Assembly (NCBI GenBank): GCA_019634415.1
Contig: JAHQVJ010000021.1
Coordinates: 1 to 64,000 of the forward strand
DNA: 64,000 nt
Direction: 5' to 3'
From: Myxococcales bacterium
Lineage (GTDB): Bacteria; Myxococcota_A; UBA796; GCA-2862545
How positions within the stretch are numbered: the first letter of the stretch is position 1; every line of letters begins with the position of its first letter. This document shows positions 8,348-18,000 of this stretch, one piece after another. The notes beneath the pieces are model-generated. The model was not told where the DNA came from. It saw only the letters and a list, made by a program, of their open reading frames with translations, and ran no database searches. A program made the position numbers and the translations under genes.

Positions 8348-8962
8348 TCAGAGATGCGGGCAAGCGCGGATGAGGACGGCGTCGTGCGCCACGTCCTCCA
8401 CAGACACCGTGAACCCGGCATCCCCCATGGCCTCCGCGTAGAACTCCGGCGTCTCGGTGCGGAAGCCCATGTCCTGGAAGCCCAGCTCCTCGCAGTGCCC
8501 GCGGTGCGCCACCACCGCCACGAAGCGCCCCCCCGGAGCCAAGATCCGGCGCACCTCCGCCAAGCCGACCGCCAGATCGGGCCAGAAATACAGCGTGTTG
8601 ACGGAGAGCACCCCGTGCACCGAGGCCGAGGGCACCTCCATCCCCTCGGCGGAGCCCACCATCACGCGCAAGCGCCCCGCAGCCACGGCCCGCCGATGCT
8701 GGCGCTCGGCCCGGCGCACCATGGACTCGGAGGGATCCACCGCGATCACCTCGCCCTGGGGAACCGCACTCAGCAGCAGGGGCAGCGCCACGCCGCCCCC
8801 GAAGCCCAGATCCAGCGCGCACTGGTCGGGCTGCAGCTCCAGGGCCTGAACCGCCCGCTCGTTGGCCACCCGGTTGCTGCGGTTGAGCAGCCAGGCCGTG
8901 ACGGAGCCGAACCACCCATCAGGGCGGGACAGCTGGCGCAGCAAGAAGCGAGGCAAGCTCAT
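8348..8962 (-). CDS. Class I SAM-dependent methyltransferase
   Basis: 204 residues with the standard order of motifs: LDLGFGGG (motif I, SAM binding), VIAVDPSESM (motif II acidic residue), GSAEGMEVPSASVHGV (motif III/IV) and LAPGGRFVAV (post-IV strand). This is the Methyltransf_11 type, which modifies small molecules or lipids more often than nucleic acids. No membrane segment or signal peptide. ATG 8962 overlaps the stop of the upstream nitrilase gene by four bases (ATGA), so the two are coupled. The methyl acceptor cannot be predicted. Confidence 0.8.
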   Translation of the reverse strand: MSLPRFLLRQLSRPDGWFGSVTAWLLNRSNRVANERAVQALELQPDQCALDLGFGGGVALPLLLSAVPQGEVIAVDPSESMVRRAERQHRRAVAAGRLRVMVGSAEGMEVPSASVHGVLSVNTLYFWPDLAVGLAEVRRILAPGGRFVAVVAHRGHCEELGFQDMGFRTETPEFYAEAMGDAGFTVSVEDVAHDAVLIRACPHL

Positions 8963-9681
8963 GGTCGCTCCACCGTGGCTGTGATCACGCCGTCGCCCTC
9001 CAGCGGTGCCGCTGCGAGGAGGCTGCTGCGCTGCAGCACCGCCGAGCGTCCCGCGAAGCGCACGTGGTCCTCATGGCCCCAGGTGTTGGCCGCCACCAAG
9101 GCCGCGTCCACGCCCTGCAGGCGCCACGCCCAGTACGACCACACGTCGCTGTCGGCCGAGAACACCCAGTTGGTGGGAAAGGCGACGGCGTCCAGCTCCT
9201 GAGACGCCAGCCACGCCACGAAGGCGTCGTCGTTGAGGTCCATGCAGATCCCCACCCCGAAGCGCCCACCCGCACAGTCGAAGGTGGCGTAGCCGGAGTC
9301 GCCGGGCGTGGCCCAGTGCAGATCCTCGTCGTACAGCAGCGTCTTGCGGTACACGAACGCCAGCGAGCCGTCGGGATCGATCACCAGCGCGCTGTTGAAC
9401 AGCTGCGCTCCCGCTGCTTCGGGAAAGCCGCACACCACGAAGCAGCGGGCCCGTCGCGCCACCGGTGACAGCGCCTGGAACAAGGGCCCGTCCGGTGCCT
9501 CCGCCACCGCGGCGACGTGCGCGGCCTCGGAGAAGATGTAGCCGCTGCTCGCCATCTCGGGCAGGACCACCAGATCGGCGTCGGCGGCCGCTCGCTCGGC
9601 GAGGGTCACCAGCGCCCGCAGTGACTCGGCCCCGGCCCCACGTCGAGGCTTGAACTGAACGGCAGCCACCCGCACCGGCAC
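8959..9681 (-). CDS. Carbon-nitrogen hydrolase (nitrilase superfamily)
   Basis: 240 residues, a typical length for a single nitrilase domain. The catalytic triad is visible: Glu42 in VVLPEMASSGY, Lys113 in YRKTLLYDED and Cys146 in GICMDLND. The family hydrolyses amides or nitriles through a Cys thioester. N-terminal VRVAAVQFKPRRG matches other members, as does the late FAGRSAVL segment. The enzyme is cytoplasmic. It lies in a minus-strand run: PHP gene 1 bp upstream and methyltransferase overlapping downstream. Similar stand-alone members act on omega-amides or carbamoyl groups, but the substrate here is not evident. Confidence 0.85.
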   Translation of the reverse strand: MPVRVAAVQFKPRRGAGAESLRALVTLAERAAADADLVVLPEMASSGYIFSEAAHVAAVAEAPDGPLFQALSPVARRARCFVVCGFPEAAGAQLFNSALVIDPDGSLAFVYRKTLLYDEDLHWATPGDSGYATFDCAGGRFGVGICMDLNDDAFVAWLASQELDAVAFPTNWVFSADSDVWSYWAWRLQGVDAALVAANTWGHEDHVRFAGRSAVLQRSSLLAAAPLEGDGVITATVERP

Positions 9682-9682
9682 C

Positions 9683-10771
9683 TCACTCCGTCGGCAGATC
9701 CGACAGCTCCAGGGTGTACGTGGGATGCGTACCCGGCGCGGTGACCGCGCTCAACACCTCGAAGGGCACCGACAGCGAGGCCACGCGCTCGGTGGGCTTG
9801 ATCATCACCGTGGTCTTCCCCATGGCCGGCACGGTGACCACCCCGATGGAGTTGTGCAGCCCCAGCTCGGAGCGGTTGCGCAGCACCATGGGTGCGTCGC
9901 TCTGGTTGGCGAGCTCCACCACCAGCACGTCGCGCATCCAGGAGGTGCTGGCCACCGTCAGCGAGGCCTCGATCAGGGGCATCAGCACGTCGGGCCGCCC
10001 GATGAGGCTGCCCTCGAACCAGGCCACGGTGCGGCGCTCGAACAGGGCCTTCCGCAGGGCCGCCGGCGTGCGTGCCTCGGCGAACACCAGGGTGGCCGGC
10101 CGATGCCCACCAGCGGGAAGCTGGTACTGCCAGTCCACCAGCCCGTGGATGTCGGAGTTCGCGAGGATGGCCAGGTCGTGGTCCAGCGCGATCTGCAGGG
10201 CCTCGTCGCTGAAGGTGGTGTCGTTGACCACCTCGATCCCGTGCACCCACCCGCGCTCGAGCAGATCGAGGTGCATGGGCTCGAGCCTCGCGATCCCGTC
10301 GAAGCGCTGGGCGGTCCAGTTGGGGTGGTTCAGGAACACGAAGGCTCCCTGCCGGTCGGCCTCGGCGAAGGCGTCCAGGGCCTTGCGCTTCAGCAGCCGG
10401 TTGGCGTCGGTCACGAACACGGCGTTGGCGTGCCCCGGGGGCATGTCGCGGGTGATCTCCGAGCCGTTGATCACCATCAGGGTGCTGCCCTCCGACTTCG
10501 CCGCCTCGGCCACCTGGTGCGCTCGGTTCCGATCGCGATGGCGGATGTCGGCGGCGAAGGGCTGGTACTCGAGGTGCTCGGTGGTGGCGATGCAGTCCAG
10601 CCCTTCCCGCTCCGCCTCGAGGGTGCGCAGGTTGGGCCACACGTACCCGTCGCTGAACACCGTGTGCATGTGCAGGTCACAGACGAGCGTGACGGCGCCC
10701 GGCACGTCGGGGAAGTCGACGCTGGGCTCGGGGGGATGGGCCAGAGCCCCGAGCGCCACGAACCACAGCAC
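9683..10771 (-). CDS. Exported PHP-domain metal-dependent phosphoesterase
   Basis: 362 residues. A hydrophobic N-terminus (MLWFVALGALA) looks like a short signal peptide. The PHP metal motifs occur in order: DLHMHTVFSDG (motif I), ATTEHLEY (II), FLNHPNW (III) and ANSDIHG (IV), about residues 32-240. This fold holds two or three metals and hydrolyses phosphate esters. The final 100 residues are beta-rich and may form a small C-terminal domain. Secreted PHP proteins of this kind are known but their substrates are not. It sits 1 bp from the nitrilase gene, suggesting one transcript. Confidence 0.85.
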   Translation of the reverse strand: MLWFVALGALAHPPEPSVDFPDVPGAVTLVCDLHMHTVFSDGYVWPNLRTLEAEREGLDCIATTEHLEYQPFAADIRHRDRNRAHQVAEAAKSEGSTLMVINGSEITRDMPPGHANAVFVTDANRLLKRKALDAFAEADRQGAFVFLNHPNWTAQRFDGIARLEPMHLDLLERGWVHGIEVVNDTTFSDEALQIALDHDLAILANSDIHGLVDWQYQLPAGGHRPATLVFAEARTPAALRKALFERRTVAWFEGSLIGRPDVLMPLIEASLTVASTSWMRDVLVVELANQSDAPMVLRNRSELGLHNSIGVVTVPAMGKTTVMIKPTERVASLSVPFEVLSAVTAPGTHPTYTLELSDLPTE

Positions 10772-10801
10772 GATGCCTCCCGCGCGGATGCCCCCGCTTA
10801 G

Positions 10802-12235
10802 TCAGCGCCTCACGCGAACGCCCGTGACACTTCTGCGCACGGGCTCGATGAGCATCATTCCGCCCTCGGCATGGTCGAAGGGCACGAACCACCCCTCGGT
10901 CACGTCGACGACCTCGCCGCCTGCACCCGTCAGCTCGACCTCTACGGACTCACCGCCGGGATCGGCCGACGCCGGCAGCTGCCCCCCCAGGGTGCCCACG
11001 CCGTCGCCGTCCACGGTGACCAGCTGCCAGTCGAGATCCGGTCCCGAACGCCGACCGGAGCGAAGCACGGCGACGCGCTCGAACAAGGCGGTGAAGGTGT
11101 AGTCCGACAGCCAGATGGGATCGCAGTAGCTCATCATGTCGGCGGCGGCGGTGGGCTCGATCAGCTTGTCGGTACGCAGATCGTAGCCCTCGGAGCCGAG
11201 GGTGCCGTTGACGTACGGGTACTGCCCGTCACCGGACACGCCGCAGGGAGCGTGCTCCCGCCCGTGGGCGTGCCCCACCTCGTGAACCATGATGTCGCCG
11301 GCGTGGCCACGGAAACCGAGCCCGATGGAGGCACGGGCCCACGTGTCCGTGGGATTGGCCGAGACCCCGGACAGACCGGCGGTGCAGCCCCCGCTGCAGA
11401 AGGATCCGAAGTCGTTGCTGGGGTTGACCAGCCCGTAGTAGTACGCGTTCTGCGGGACCACGGCGTTGGCGCGCATGGTGGCGATCTGCCCCAGCAGCGC
11501 ATCCCAGCCGCCCGAAGCGCTCACCCGCCCGCCGTAGAGCAGCGGGTCCTCCACGACGATCTCCACGTCCTCCACCGGGTACATCGCCCAGAGCTGACCC
11601 TTCAGCTCGTTCATGTGCTCGATGCTGGTGTCGGGCGTCCGACCCGAGCCGTCCGCCTGGTACGACACCGGGATCACGTGCACCGTGAGCACGTCCGAGG
11701 TGAGCACCACCAGCTCGTCGGGACCTGCGCTCCACTGCTGCGGCGGATCGTCGGGATCGATCTCGCCAGCGTAGCGCAGCCGGTGGATCTCATGGATCGA
11801 CACCGACAACGCCATGTCGGAGTCCACCCGCTCCGCGGGAACGCGGAAGTTACTCGTGGTGTCGAGCAGCACGGTGTCCCAGCCACCCGCCACCAGGCGC
11901 AGATCCGTGAGCACGAGGGTGGGCTCGTCGGGGTTGTCGACCTTGAGCACCACGGCGACCACGCGCGGCTGCCAGGTGTCGAGGTCCTCGGGAGCGGCGT
12001 AGACGCGCAGCATCATGTCGCGGTTGGCGATGAGGGGCGGCGGCCGCACGCCCCCGCCGCCGGCGTTGCGCCGATCGAGCACCTTCTCCACGCCCTGGTA
12101 CGCCGTGACCTTGTCGATGGAGATCGCGGGGACCAGCGGGTGCACACTGTAGTCGTAGAACTGCACGTCGCTGGCCCCTCCCGAGCATCCCGCCCAGGCC
12201 CATGCGATCCACAGCCACATCCATACGCGCGCCAT
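10802..12235 (-). CDS. Metzincin-type zinc metalloprotease lipoprotein
   Basis: 477 residues. The N-terminus MARVWMWLWIAWAWAGC is a lipoprotein signal (lipobox WAGC). The zinc motif HEVGHAHGREH (His318, Glu319, His322, Gly325, His328) fits the metzincin consensus HExxHxxGxxH, and a Met-turn candidate DMMSYC lies about 40 residues later, at the expected distance. The N-terminal half is beta-rich, and Cys-rich FCSGGCTAG precedes the active site. Spacing and context recall M66 (StcE-like) or related secreted proteases that cut glycoproteins, but the family call is tentative. Probably surface-anchored or periplasmic. Confidence 0.75.
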   Translation of the reverse strand: MARVWMWLWIAWAWAGCSGGASDVQFYDYSVHPLVPAISIDKVTAYQGVEKVLDRRNAGGGGVRPPPLIANRDMMLRVYAAPEDLDTWQPRVVAVVLKVDNPDEPTLVLTDLRLVAGGWDTVLLDTTSNFRVPAERVDSDMALSVSIHEIHRLRYAGEIDPDDPPQQWSAGPDELVVLTSDVLTVHVIPVSYQADGSGRTPDTSIEHMNELKGQLWAMYPVEDVEIVVEDPLLYGGRVSASGGWDALLGQIATMRANAVVPQNAYYYGLVNPSNDFGSFCSGGCTAGLSGVSANPTDTWARASIGLGFRGHAGDIMVHEVGHAHGREHAPCGVSGDGQYPYVNGTLGSEGYDLRTDKLIEPTAAADMMSYCDPIWLSDYTFTALFERVAVLRSGRRSGPDLDWQLVTVDGDGVGTLGGQLPASADPGGESVEVELTGAGGEVVDVTEGWFVPFDHAEGGMMLIEPVRRSVTGVRVRR

Positions 12236-12295
12236 ACACCCTCCGCCGCATCGCGTTGTACCCCGACGCGAGCCGGATCGGAGGCCAAGGGTAGG

Positions 12296-14047
12296 TCAGG
12301 GTGTGCGCTCGGCCGTCCAGGGGAGCTGCTTCCTGCTACTCCCCTTCGCGTACGTCCCGCTCATCTGCCCACCATCGAGGGTCCCTCGGAACGACAGGGA
12401 GCCCACGGTGAACGCGAGCGTGCCATCGGGCTCCACGGTGCCCGCCACCGCCTCGGTTCGCAGCTGGGCGCCCAGATCGATGACGGCCTTTCCGTAGACC
12501 ATCCCGGGCGCATGGTCCAGCGATAGGGTGAGGGGTAGGCCGCGCATGGAGCCGACCCACTCGCCCCCCACGGCCACGCTCTTCGGCTTCGAGGGCGGCG
12601 CGGGATGCGACGCAGGTGCCACGGGGGCGAGCGGCTGTTCGTGGGGCGCAGGGGGCGGCGCGAGCAGCTTCGCGGGGGCATGCTCCTCGAGGGTGGGCTC
12701 CGGCTCCGGCTCGGGCTCTCGAGGCGCAGGAGCGACGGGAGCGGGAGCCTCGGCGTCGTCGGGTGTGCCCTCCTGGTGGACGACGGGAGGTGCTGCGCGC
12801 TGCGCCACGGGCGCGGGAGCCGGTCGCACCGAAGGGGCCGGGACGGGCTCCGGCTCGGGCGTGGCCACCAGCTCGGCGACTGGCCCCGCCGCGCCCATGG
12901 GGGCGGCGGCGACCTGCACGCCGACCGAGCTCGGAACGTCGGTGGGAGACCAGGGGATCTGCGCCAGCCCAGAGGTGTAGGCGAGCACGCCCAGCACCAC
13001 CAGGCCCAGCACAGCCGTGAGCCCCGCCACGGCGCCGAGCGCGGCCATCATCGGGACCCATGCGCCGCGACTGCGGCGGGCCGATTCCTCCGCGGCCAGC
13101 TGGAAGCGATGCCCCACCAGCTCGTCGATCTGGGGCTCGCGCGCAGGCAAGGCGCGGGCCCACTCCACGAGGGAGACGTCTCCGATCGCGCGGGACAGCT
13201 CGCGACAGCGGTCGGCCACCGCCCGGGCACTCGGCCGCTTCTCTGCGACGGACGCCCGCATCCGCTCCGAGACCTGGACGGCTTCGGCCATGCCCGGTAC
13301 CGACAGGTCCGGATCCCGGCCCCGCCCGGGGCGCTTGCCCACCACCAGCTCGAACAGCGTGACGCCCAAGGCGTACACGTCGGAAGCCGGCGTGGTGATG
13401 CCCTCCATCCGCTCGGGGGCCATGTAGCCAGGCGTTCCCACCACCATCATGGAGCGCGTGTGGCTCTCGCGCGCGTCGAACTCGGCGAAGGCAGCTCCGA
13501 AGTCCAGGATCTTCACCTCGCCGGCGCGGGTGATCTGCAGGTTGCCGCTCTTGATGTCGCGATGCACCAGGTTCAGCGGGCCGTTGGGACCCTCCTGCCG
13601 AGCGGCGGCGTCCAGCGCGCGGGCCACCTCGCCCACGATCTCCAGCGCCACCGAGACGGGAAAGGGACCGGTGAGTCGGAGCAGCTCGCGCGCCGACAGC
13701 CCGTCCACGAACTCCATCACCACGGCCCAGTGATCCCCGAGCCGAATGGGCGGCTCGGCCGACACGATGGCCCGATCCCGCAGGAGCAACAGCGTGCGCG
13801 CCTCGTCGCGAAGGCGGGCGAGCAGGGACGGCGTGGCCGTTCCGGGACGGAGCATCTTCACGGCGACGTCGCGGCGAAAGCCGTCCGCCAAGGACAGACG
13901 CCCACGGTAGACCTTGCCGAAGCCCCCCTCGCCGAGCAGCGCCAGCAGCTCGATGGAGCGTGGCCCGACGAGGCTGGAGTTCCATGTGCCGAGAGAGGCC
14001 GTGGCCTGGCCGATGGTGGCATCGTCGTGGCTGACACCCGATCTCAC
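12296..14047 (-). CDS. Membrane Ser/Thr protein kinase with an extracytoplasmic beta domain
   Basis: 583 residues from GTG 14047, preceded by GAGGAGG and overlapping the upstream stop (GTGA). The kinase domain spans about residues 32-300: Gly loop GEGGFGKVYRG (39-49), Lys64 in VAVKML, HRDIKSGN with Asp164, DFGAAFAEF, TPGYMAPE. One membrane helix follows (GLTAVLGLVVLGVLAY), then a long Pro/Ala/Glu linker (PEPEPVPAPS type) and a C-terminal beta domain (MRGLPLTLSLDH to FRGTLDGGQMSGTY) of about 90 residues facing the periplasm. Catalytic residues are complete, so it should be active. It may sense the envelope; its neighbour is an outer-membrane-type protein. Confidence 0.88.
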   Translation of the reverse strand: MRSGVSHDDATIGQATASLGTWNSSLVGPRSIELLALLGEGGFGKVYRGRLSLADGFRRDVAVKMLRPGTATPSLLARLRDEARTLLLLRDRAIVSAEPPIRLGDHWAVVMEFVDGLSARELLRLTGPFPVSVALEIVGEVARALDAAARQEGPNGPLNLVHRDIKSGNLQITRAGEVKILDFGAAFAEFDARESHTRSMMVVGTPGYMAPERMEGITTPASDVYALGVTLFELVVGKRPGRGRDPDLSVPGMAEAVQVSERMRASVAEKRPSARAVADRCRELSRAIGDVSLVEWARALPAREPQIDELVGHRFQLAAEESARRSRGAWVPMMAALGAVAGLTAVLGLVVLGVLAYTSGLAQIPWSPTDVPSSVGVQVAAAPMGAAGPVAELVATPEPEPVPAPSVRPAPAPVAQRAAPPVVHQEGTPDDAEAPAPVAPAPREPEPEPEPTLEEHAPAKLLAPPPAPHEQPLAPVAPASHPAPPSKPKSVAVGGEWVGSMRGLPLTLSLDHAPGMVYGKAVIDLGAQLRTEAVAGTVEPDGTLAFTVGSLSFRGTLDGGQMSGTYAKGSSRKQLPWTAERTP

Positions 14048-15012
14048 GGCTGGCCTCCTCGCTTCCGGCGGAAGGGGTTGTGCGCCGACAGGCCGGCCGA
14101 GACGATCCAGGTGTCCTTGGGGTTGTTGCGAGCCACCACGGTCTGCAGCACCGTCGCCGACAGCGACAGCCCGAGGCTCGGATCTCGCAGCACCAGCTCC
14201 CCACCCACGCGAACGTTCAGCGCCCGCAGCGAGGAGAAGCGATCGAGGCTGAGCAGATCGATCTCGTAGAAGTCGAGGCCGTTCGGTCGCCAGAACAGCG
14301 ACGCGGCGGGCCCCACGCACACGGTCTGCCCCGGAGCCACATGGGCCACGAAGTCAGCCCAGATCTCGTCGTTGGGCGCCCGAGGCTCGGTGTCCGTGGG
14401 GGGACGCAGCAGGTAGCCCACCTCGAGAAAGCCGTTGTAGAAGCCGCTCCCCAAGCGTGCCGTGCGGCCGGCCGTCAGGAAGAGCCCGAAGTCGTTGGTG
14501 CCCTCCCCCATGTTGGTGACGCGAGCCCGGGATCCCTGCGTGTGGGACCCCAGCCGCGCCCTCGTGCCCACGGCCACCGACAGCGGGGCGCCGACGATCT
14601 CGTCGGCGAACTGCCACTTGAGCCTGAGATCCACCAGCCCGATCCCCTGGGTCCGCGGGCAGCTGTTCTGAGGGAAGTCCTCGCAGGCACCGCCCCCCAC
14701 CAAGGCCGCCTCCACCCGCTGGTACGGCACCACCGCGTCCACCTCGACGCGATCGATGATCCCGAACGTGACGGCGAGCTTGGCGGCGGTGCTGTTGATG
14801 GGCCCGCCGGTGGGAGCCTCCACGAGCTGCGGAGTGGCATCGGCCGCGTCTTCGGGGCCCACCACGTCGCCCTGATCGTTCACCAGCAGCACGGGATGGA
14901 GGGTGCGAAACCGCTGCAGCTCTGCACCGACGTAGACGGAATGATCACCCTTGGACAGCGCCCATGGGCCAGATCCGGCCAAGGCTACGGTCGTCCAATA
15001 CAGGATCATCAT
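14044..15012 (-). CDS. Putative outer-membrane beta-barrel protein
   Basis: 322 residues from ATG 15012 (a second ATG follows at 15009), with GGGAGAAG upstream. The signal peptide is MMILYWTTVALAGSGPWA. The rest alternates polar and hydrophobic residues in strands (VEVDAVVPYQRVEA, LVDLRLKWQFADE, FYNGFLEVGYLLRPP), as in outer-membrane transport proteins of the MetA/phenol-degradation-like barrel group. Two Cys (ACEDF, NSC) may be paired. The stop overlaps the kinase start by four bases, so barrel and kinase are made together. Transport substrate unknown; barrel fold is inferred from pattern only. Confidence 0.6.
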   Translation of the reverse strand: MMILYWTTVALAGSGPWALSKGDHSVYVGAELQRFRTLHPVLLVNDQGDVVGPEDAADATPQLVEAPTGGPINSTAAKLAVTFGIIDRVEVDAVVPYQRVEAALVGGGACEDFPQNSCPRTQGIGLVDLRLKWQFADEIVGAPLSVAVGTRARLGSHTQGSRARVTNMGEGTNDFGLFLTAGRTARLGSGFYNGFLEVGYLLRPPTDTEPRAPNDEIWADFVAHVAPGQTVCVGPAASLFWRPNGLDFYEIDLLSLDRFSSLRALNVRVGGELVLRDPSLGLSLSATVLQTVVARNNPKDTWIVSAGLSAHNPFRRKRGGQP

Positions 15013-15079
15013 CGGCTTCTCCCGACGGCAGCATGCCAGGGAAGCGCGAAGATCGGAAGGTCTACCCGTGGTGGAGCGA

Positions 15080-18000
15080 CTACCTAGCCGCGGGCCGACC
15101 TGCGCCAGCCGTCGAACGACGACGCTTCGACCTGCGTCGACGCCCCCTCGCCTCCTCCAGCTCGCGGGCCAGCGCACGCCCCGTCGCCGTGTCGGCCTTC
15201 GCCACGTCGCGAGGGGCACCGGTGGCCACGATGTGCCCTCCGTCGTCTCCCCCAGCTGGCCCGAGATCGATCAGGTGATCGGCCTGCAGCAACATGCCGA
15301 TGTGATGCTCGATGGTGATCACGGTGTGCCCTTCGTCCACCAGCCGGTGGAGTACGTCCACCAGCCGAGCCACATCGGCGAGGTGCAGCCCCGTGGTGGG
15401 CTCGTCCAGCACGTACACGGCGTGGCCCTTGCGGCTCGTCAGCTCGGCAGCGAGCTTCACACGCTGCGCCTCTCCCCCGGACAGCGTGGTGGCTGGCTGG
15501 CCGAGGGTCAGGTAGCCGAGCCCCACGTCCACCAGCGCCTTCAGCTTGCGGGCGATGGAGCGGTGGTTCTCGAAGAACAGATGGGCCTCGTCGGCACGCA
15601 TGGCCAGCACGTCGGCGATGGAGCGCCCCCGCCAGCGGACCTCCAGCGTCTCCCGTGAGTACCGCTTCCCGCCACACCCGTCACAGGTGACCCACACGTC
15701 GGGCAGGAAGTGCATCTCCACCAGGATGGCCCCCCGCCCCTCGCACAGACTGCACCGACCCGCCGCGGCGTTGAACGAGAAGCGACCTGGCTTCCACCCT
15801 CGCTCCATGGCGCCGCGCGTGCCGGCGTACAGCTTGCGCAGCCCATCCCAGATCTTGGTGTAGGTGACAGGTGTGGAGCGCGGCGTGCGACCGATGGGCG
15901 ACTGGTCCACCAGCACCACTCGGTCCACCTCCTCCCCCATCTCGAGGCCGGCGTGGTTCGCGGCGAAGGTCTGCTGCCCGAGGTGGGCCCGAAGGGCTGG
16001 GGCCAAGGTGTCCATCACGAGGGTGGACTTGCCCGAGCCGCTCACTCCCGACACGGCCACCCACACCCCGGTGGGGAAGCGCACGTCGGTGCCCCGCAGG
16101 TTGTGGGCGCAGGCCCCGCGCACGGTGAGGTGGGACCGCGCCTCGCGCACCGAGGACCGCTCGGGCAACGTGGCCTGCCCCGACAGCCAGGCGCCCGTCA
16201 CCGATGCCGGATCGGCGGCGATGGCGGCGGGCGTGCCCTGGGCGATGACGCGCCCTCCGTGCACGCCCGCTTCGGGCCCCAGATCCACCACGTGGTCAGC
16301 CCGCTGGATGGTCTCGGGATCGTGCTCCACCAGGAGCACGGTGTTGCCTTGATCACGGAGGCTCTCGAGCGTCTGGAGCAGCCGCTCGGTGTCGGAGGCG
16401 TGCAGCCCCACGGTGGGCTCGTCCAGCACGTAGGTGACGCCGCACAGATCGGCACCGAGCTGCGACGCCAGTCGGATCCGCTGCGACTCCCCTCCCGACA
16501 GGGTCTCCGCGGCTCGATCCAGGGTGATGTAGCCCAGGCCCACGTCGACGAGGAAGCCCAGGCGCCGCCGCACCTCCTGCAGCGGACGCTCGGCCACCAC
16601 GGCATCGGCCCCCGACAAGGTCCAGTCGGCCATGAGATCCCGCGCCTCGGCCACCGACGCCGCACACAGGTCGGCGATCCCCAGCCCGCCGATCTTGACC
16701 GCCAGAAGCTCGCGTCGGAGCCGGCCACCCGCGCAGCCGGGGCACACCTGCTCGGCGGTGAGCCAGTCCAACCGGGCGCTCCAGCCCTCGAGCAGCGCCA
16801 GGATCCCAGGCCAGGAGCGCTGCTCCTCCACGTTGCGCGTGGCCTTGCCCCACGACTTGGTCCACCGCACGGTGATGGGCGCCTCGACACCGTCGAGCAC
16901 GGCGGATCGCGCCGCAGCGGGCCAGTCCTCGACGGGCGTGTCGACGGACAGGTCGAACATGGCGAGCACCGCCTCCACCATGGCGCGGTTGCGGGCCGAC
17001 CGCGCGAGCACGCTGCTCACGCGCGCGTCCATGGCGTCCCAGATGCCACAGCTGGGAGAGGTGATCAGCCGCTCCTGCACCACGGCGATGGTGCGCCCCA
17101 CCCCGTCGCAGCGCAGGCACGCACCGAGCTGACCGTTGAAGGAGAAGTGGCGCGGGGTGAGCTCTCCCTCTTGGACCACGCCGTGCTCGGCGCACTCCGC
17201 ACGGGCCGAGAGCAAAACGGAGTCGCCCCCCTTCCGCGGCACGTAGGTGACGGCACCCCCTCCCAGCCGGTAGGCGGCCTCCACGGCCTCCACCACCCGC
17301 GCCAGGGAGGCGCGACCGGGCGCCACGCGGTCCACGACGAGCTGCGCACCCTGCCCGAGGACCGGCAGCGCGGCGTCGTCGGTGAGGTCCACCTCTCCCT
17401 GCTCGGTGAGCAGCCGCGTCCAGCCGTCCTGGAGCAGCCCCTTGCGGCGGGAGGGCGGATCCTCGGCAGGCCGCAGCTGAGCGAGCAGATACCCCGCACC
17501 GAGTCCCCGGCCCCGCAGCTCCACGGCAGCCTGGGCCGGCGGCCAGCCCCGCACGGGCTGGTCACACTCCGGACAGTGGGCCTGACCGATCCGGGCGTAG
17601 AGCACGCGCAGCACGTCGTGCAGCTCCGTGACCGTGGCCACGGTGGAGCGGGGGTTGTGACCTCGCGTGCGCTGGTCGATGGCGATGGCCGGCTGCAGGC
17701 CCTCGATCCGGTCCACGGGTGCGCGCTCGAGGCGGCCGAGGAAGCGCCGCGCGTAGGTGGAGAGGCTCTCCACGTACTGCCGCTGGCCCTCGGCGAAGAT
17801 GGTGTCGAAAGCGAGCGACGTCTTGCCCGATCCCGACACGCCGGTGATCACGGTCATCTTGTTGTGGGGCAGGTCCACGTCGACGCCGCGCAGGTTGTGC
17901 ATGCGGGCCCCCCGCACCGTGAGCATGGAGGCGCGCACGCGGGGTCGCGACTTGGACGCCTCGATCTGGTAGGCGGGCGCGTGCTCGGCCGCGAGAGGAG

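Noticed and set aside
14047..14320. An N-terminal extension of the Ser/Thr kinase to 14320.
   Set aside because: It overlaps the barrel gene in another frame and is Arg/Ala-rich. GTG 14047 has GAGGAGG and the common GTGA overlap.
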